Position numbers and translations under genes: made by a program | The notes under the pieces: model-generated | What the model was told of the DNA's origin: nothing | The model's database searches: none | The model's input: the letters and a program-made list of their open reading frames with translations, nothing else | In this document: piece by piece, positions 50,395 through 51,768 of the stretch | Layout of the letters: every line of letters begins with the position of its first letter | Numbering within the stretch: position 1 is the first letter of the stretch | Assembly (NCBI RefSeq): GCF_024704835.1 | Contig: NZ_JAMXBE010000021.1 | Span: 1 to 51,768 of the forward strand | Source: Parapedobacter tibetensis | GTDB taxonomy: Bacteria; Bacteroidota; Bacteroidia; Sphingobacteriales; Sphingobacteriaceae | DNA length: 51,768 nt | Reading direction: 5' to 3'

Positions 50395-50856
50395 ATGGAA
50401 GACTTGAAAAAAACAGCTGAAGTGTTAAATGACTTAATCAAAATCAACAATGACCGAATCGCAGGCTACCAAAAAGCAATAGCCGAATTGCCAGCTGCCC
50501 ATGTGGACCTCAAAGCACTTTTCAGTGGATTGATAGAACAAAGCCAAAATCTAAAAACCGAGCTCCAAGAACACATCAGTTCACGGGAAAATGTGGTAGA
50601 TGAAGACACCACCATGGCCGGTAGAATATACCGTGCATGGATGGATGTCAAGGTGATTATGGCTATGGATGACCGTAAAGCGCTTTTAGAAAGCTGTGAG
50701 TATGGAGAAGACGCTGCGCAAAGAGCCTATCGGCAGGCAGAGCAAGAAGAAGGAATATCCATTGCTGCCAAGTCGCTTATTTCCAAACAAAAAACACAAT
50801 TGTTGGCTTCACATGACCATGTCAAGCAATTAAGAGATCGTGAAAAGGTGATATAA
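50395..50856 (+). CDS. PA2169 family four-helix-bundle protein (DUF2383), copy 1
   Basis: A 153-aa protein of the DUF2383/PA2169 family: 'TAEVLNDLIKINNDRIAGYQ' (helix A), 'LKALFSGLIEQSQNLKTELQ' (helix B), 'TMAGRIYRAWMDVKVIMAM' (helix C) and 'LLESCEYGEDAAQRAYRQA' (helix D). The fold is ferritin-like; the biochemical role is unknown, though such genes sit with general-stress genes. An AAAGGAA sequence 8-14 bp before the ATG resembles a Shine-Dalgarno. First of three tandem paralogues. Confidence 0.88.
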   Translation: MEDLKKTAEVLNDLIKINNDRIAGYQKAIAELPAAHVDLKALFSGLIEQSQNLKTELQEHISSRENVVDEDTTMAGRIYRAWMDVKVIMAMDDRKALLESCEYGEDAAQRAYRQAEQEEGISIAAKSLISKQKTQLLASHDHVKQLRDREKVI

Positions 50857-50892
50857 TGGAGGTAGATGAGAATAATAGTCAACAACATATTT

Positions 50893-51393
50893 ATGATGAT
50901 GAAGAACCTGAGTACAACGGCGGAATGTTTAAGGGATTTGGTAGCATTCCATGCCGAACGCATAAATGGTTATGAAAACATGCGGAATAAGTTTAGTCCC
51001 GAGGAGACCTGTTTAGAATCGTTATTCACTGGATTCATCAGGCAAAGCAAGATGATGAAGAAGGAGTTATATGATATTGGAACCTCCATGGGAATAAAAG
51101 AAGAGATGTTGCTGCCTCAACAGGAAGGTGAATACGGACTGGCATGGTCTGTAGTGAAAGCCGTTTTTTCCGACCGGATGCCCAGTTATTCTTTGGACAA
51201 ATGTAAATCGGGTGAAAATGCACTATTAATTGCTTATCATAGTGTAGAAGGTACAGATGGATTGAATGCCGAAGTAAGAGCATTGGTTAATAAGCAGAAA
51301 CGGGAGGTAATAGCTGCCCGTGATTGGATTGCTCATTTTGAGCGATTACTGCATAAGCAAGCCATGAAAGAGCCTTTGGCAGCTGTCTCATAA
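50893..51393 (+). CDS. PA2169 family four-helix-bundle protein (DUF2383), copy 2
   Basis: A paralogue of the preceding gene. The frame opens at 50866, but alignment of 'MKNLSTTAECLRDLVAFHAERINGYE' (in part) with copy 1 supports a start in the ATG triplet run 50893-50899; 50893 is given (166 aa). It keeps 'ESLFTGFIRQSKMMKKELY', 'YGLAWSVVKAVFSDR', 'KCKSGENALLIAYHSVE' and an extended C-terminus. Sequence identity to copy 1 is low, so the duplication is old. Same strand and only about 36 bp after copy 1: an operon. Confidence 0.85.
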   Translation: MMMKNLSTTAECLRDLVAFHAERINGYENMRNKFSPEETCLESLFTGFIRQSKMMKKELYDIGTSMGIKEEMLLPQQEGEYGLAWSVVKAVFSDRMPSYSLDKCKSGENALLIAYHSVEGTDGLNAEVRALVNKQKREVIAARDWIAHFERLLHKQAMKEPLAAVS

Positions 51394-51459
51394 TCCGGTA
51401 TGTGTTTGATAATATTAAAGCAAGTTCCCATTTTTATGGGATTTCCAACACTATAAATC

Positions 51460-51626
51460 ATGACAGACCAATCAAAAACAACATTGGAATTGCTGAATGA
51501 CTTGATCGAAGTGAATGGGCGGCGTATATGGAGCTATCAATCCGTACTTGAAGGCCCCATTGATCGCACCGATGAAGGCCTGATACGGTATTTACGCAGA
51601 TAATTGCCCAAAGGGGGCGGGAATAA
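51460..51626 (+). pseudogene. PA2169 family copy 3, frameshifted and truncated
   Basis: ATG 51460 opens a normal PA2169 helix A ('TTLELLNDLIEVNGRRIWSYQ') and runs into TAA at 51601-51603 after 47 codons. Adding one base in the T run at 51590-51593 restores 'GLIRYFTQIIAQRGRE', the expected helix B, which then stops at 51624-51626. So this copy has lost a T and everything after helix B. Whether the loss is real or a sequencing error in a homopolymer cannot be decided from the text alone, but the missing second half argues for real decay. Confidence 0.8.
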
Positions 51627-51644
51627 GGTTACTTGGACGCCTTG

Positions 51645-51768
51645 TTATTGAGCCACGTTAGCTTCCTTCATGGCGATTTCTGTCAATTTTGCATCGGTGT
51701 CTGATGCAATCTTTGGCCTACTGGGAGAGTGTAACACCAACTGTGTCACTGGATAAAACGAATAAATA
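51645..51768 (-). CDS. C-terminal end of a probable DUF892 (YciE/YciF ferritin-like) protein, partial, possibly decayed
   Basis: Minus-strand frame entering from the right edge and ending at TAA (51647-51645). The last 22 residues, 'KIASDTDAKLTEIAMKEANVAQ' in part, match the end of DUF892 ferritin-like proteins (EEKxxDxKLTxIAxxxxN). Just upstream of that the frame reads 'VLHSPSRP', which does not fit the family helix, while a neighbouring frame reads 'YTLPVGQRLHQ', so a frameshift is likely. DUF892 and PA2169 genes often occur together in stress-related blocks. Confidence 0.45.
   Translation of the reverse strand, partial: IYSFYPVTQLVLHSPSRPKIASDTDAKLTEIAMKEANVAQ

Overview
This window looks like a chromosomal segment of a member of the Bacteroidota, most probably family Sphingobacteriaceae (Pedobacter/Sphingobacterium/Parapedobacter type). 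The evidence is a type IX secretion (T9SS) substrate with a CHU_C-type C-terminus followed by PorP/SprF and an OmpA-like protein, two-gene transketolase, several ECF sigma operons, and promoters of the Bacteroidota form TTTG-N19/20-TAnnTTTG in place of sigma70 boxes. Genus-level placement is inference. No rRNA, tRNA, CRISPR array or intact insertion sequence was seen.

Layout. 1-4.7 kb: the end of a DUF11-repeat surface protein with a T9SS type B sorting domain, then PorP/SprF and OmpA/PD40 partners, closed by a strong terminator. 4.8-7.3 kb: a TPR-AraC membrane regulator and an orphan membrane protein. 7.4-11.1 kb: a tight cluster of N-formylglutamate amidohydrolase-like protein, DUF1704/MATCAP-type metallopeptidase and glutathione-synthetase-like ATP-grasp ligase; this is the best candidate for an under-described system. 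11.1-22.7 kb: DUF2207 membrane protein, a 905-aa MG2/plug-like surface protein, DNA polymerase IV, a BrkB/YihY membrane protein, an acyl-CoA synthetase, a small outer-membrane protein and an M61 peptidase. 22.7-28.4 kb: a complete RND efflux operon (adaptor, pump, TolC) with a palindromic operator-like site upstream. 28.4-31.9 kb: BadF-type sugar kinase-like ATPase, glutathione peroxidase, thymidine kinase and an acidic low-complexity protein.

32-34.4 kb holds an ECF sigma / membrane anti-sigma candidate / DUF4097-like protein operon. 34.5-35.7 kb is an RlmI-type rRNA methyltransferase with an almost leaderless promoter. 35.7-40.7 kb is a minus-strand run of split transketolase, a second ECF sigma, a repeat-bearing anti-sigma candidate, a Spy-like protein and a class III aminotransferase. 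40.7-43.4 kb has a GDSL esterase, a Nfu-type Fe-S scaffold protein and purB.

43.4-51.8 kb is an accessory, stress-flavoured region: a third ECF sigma factor, an MBL hydrolase, a CvpA-CAP fusion, a phospholipase D/cardiolipin-synthase-like protein, an acyl-CoA dehydrogenase, and a tandem array of PA2169-type four-helix proteins (two intact, one frameshifted). It also carries decayed genes: the two ends of a short-chain dehydrogenase about 3.3 kb apart on opposite strands, and a probable DUF892 (YciE/YciF) C-terminus running off the right edge.
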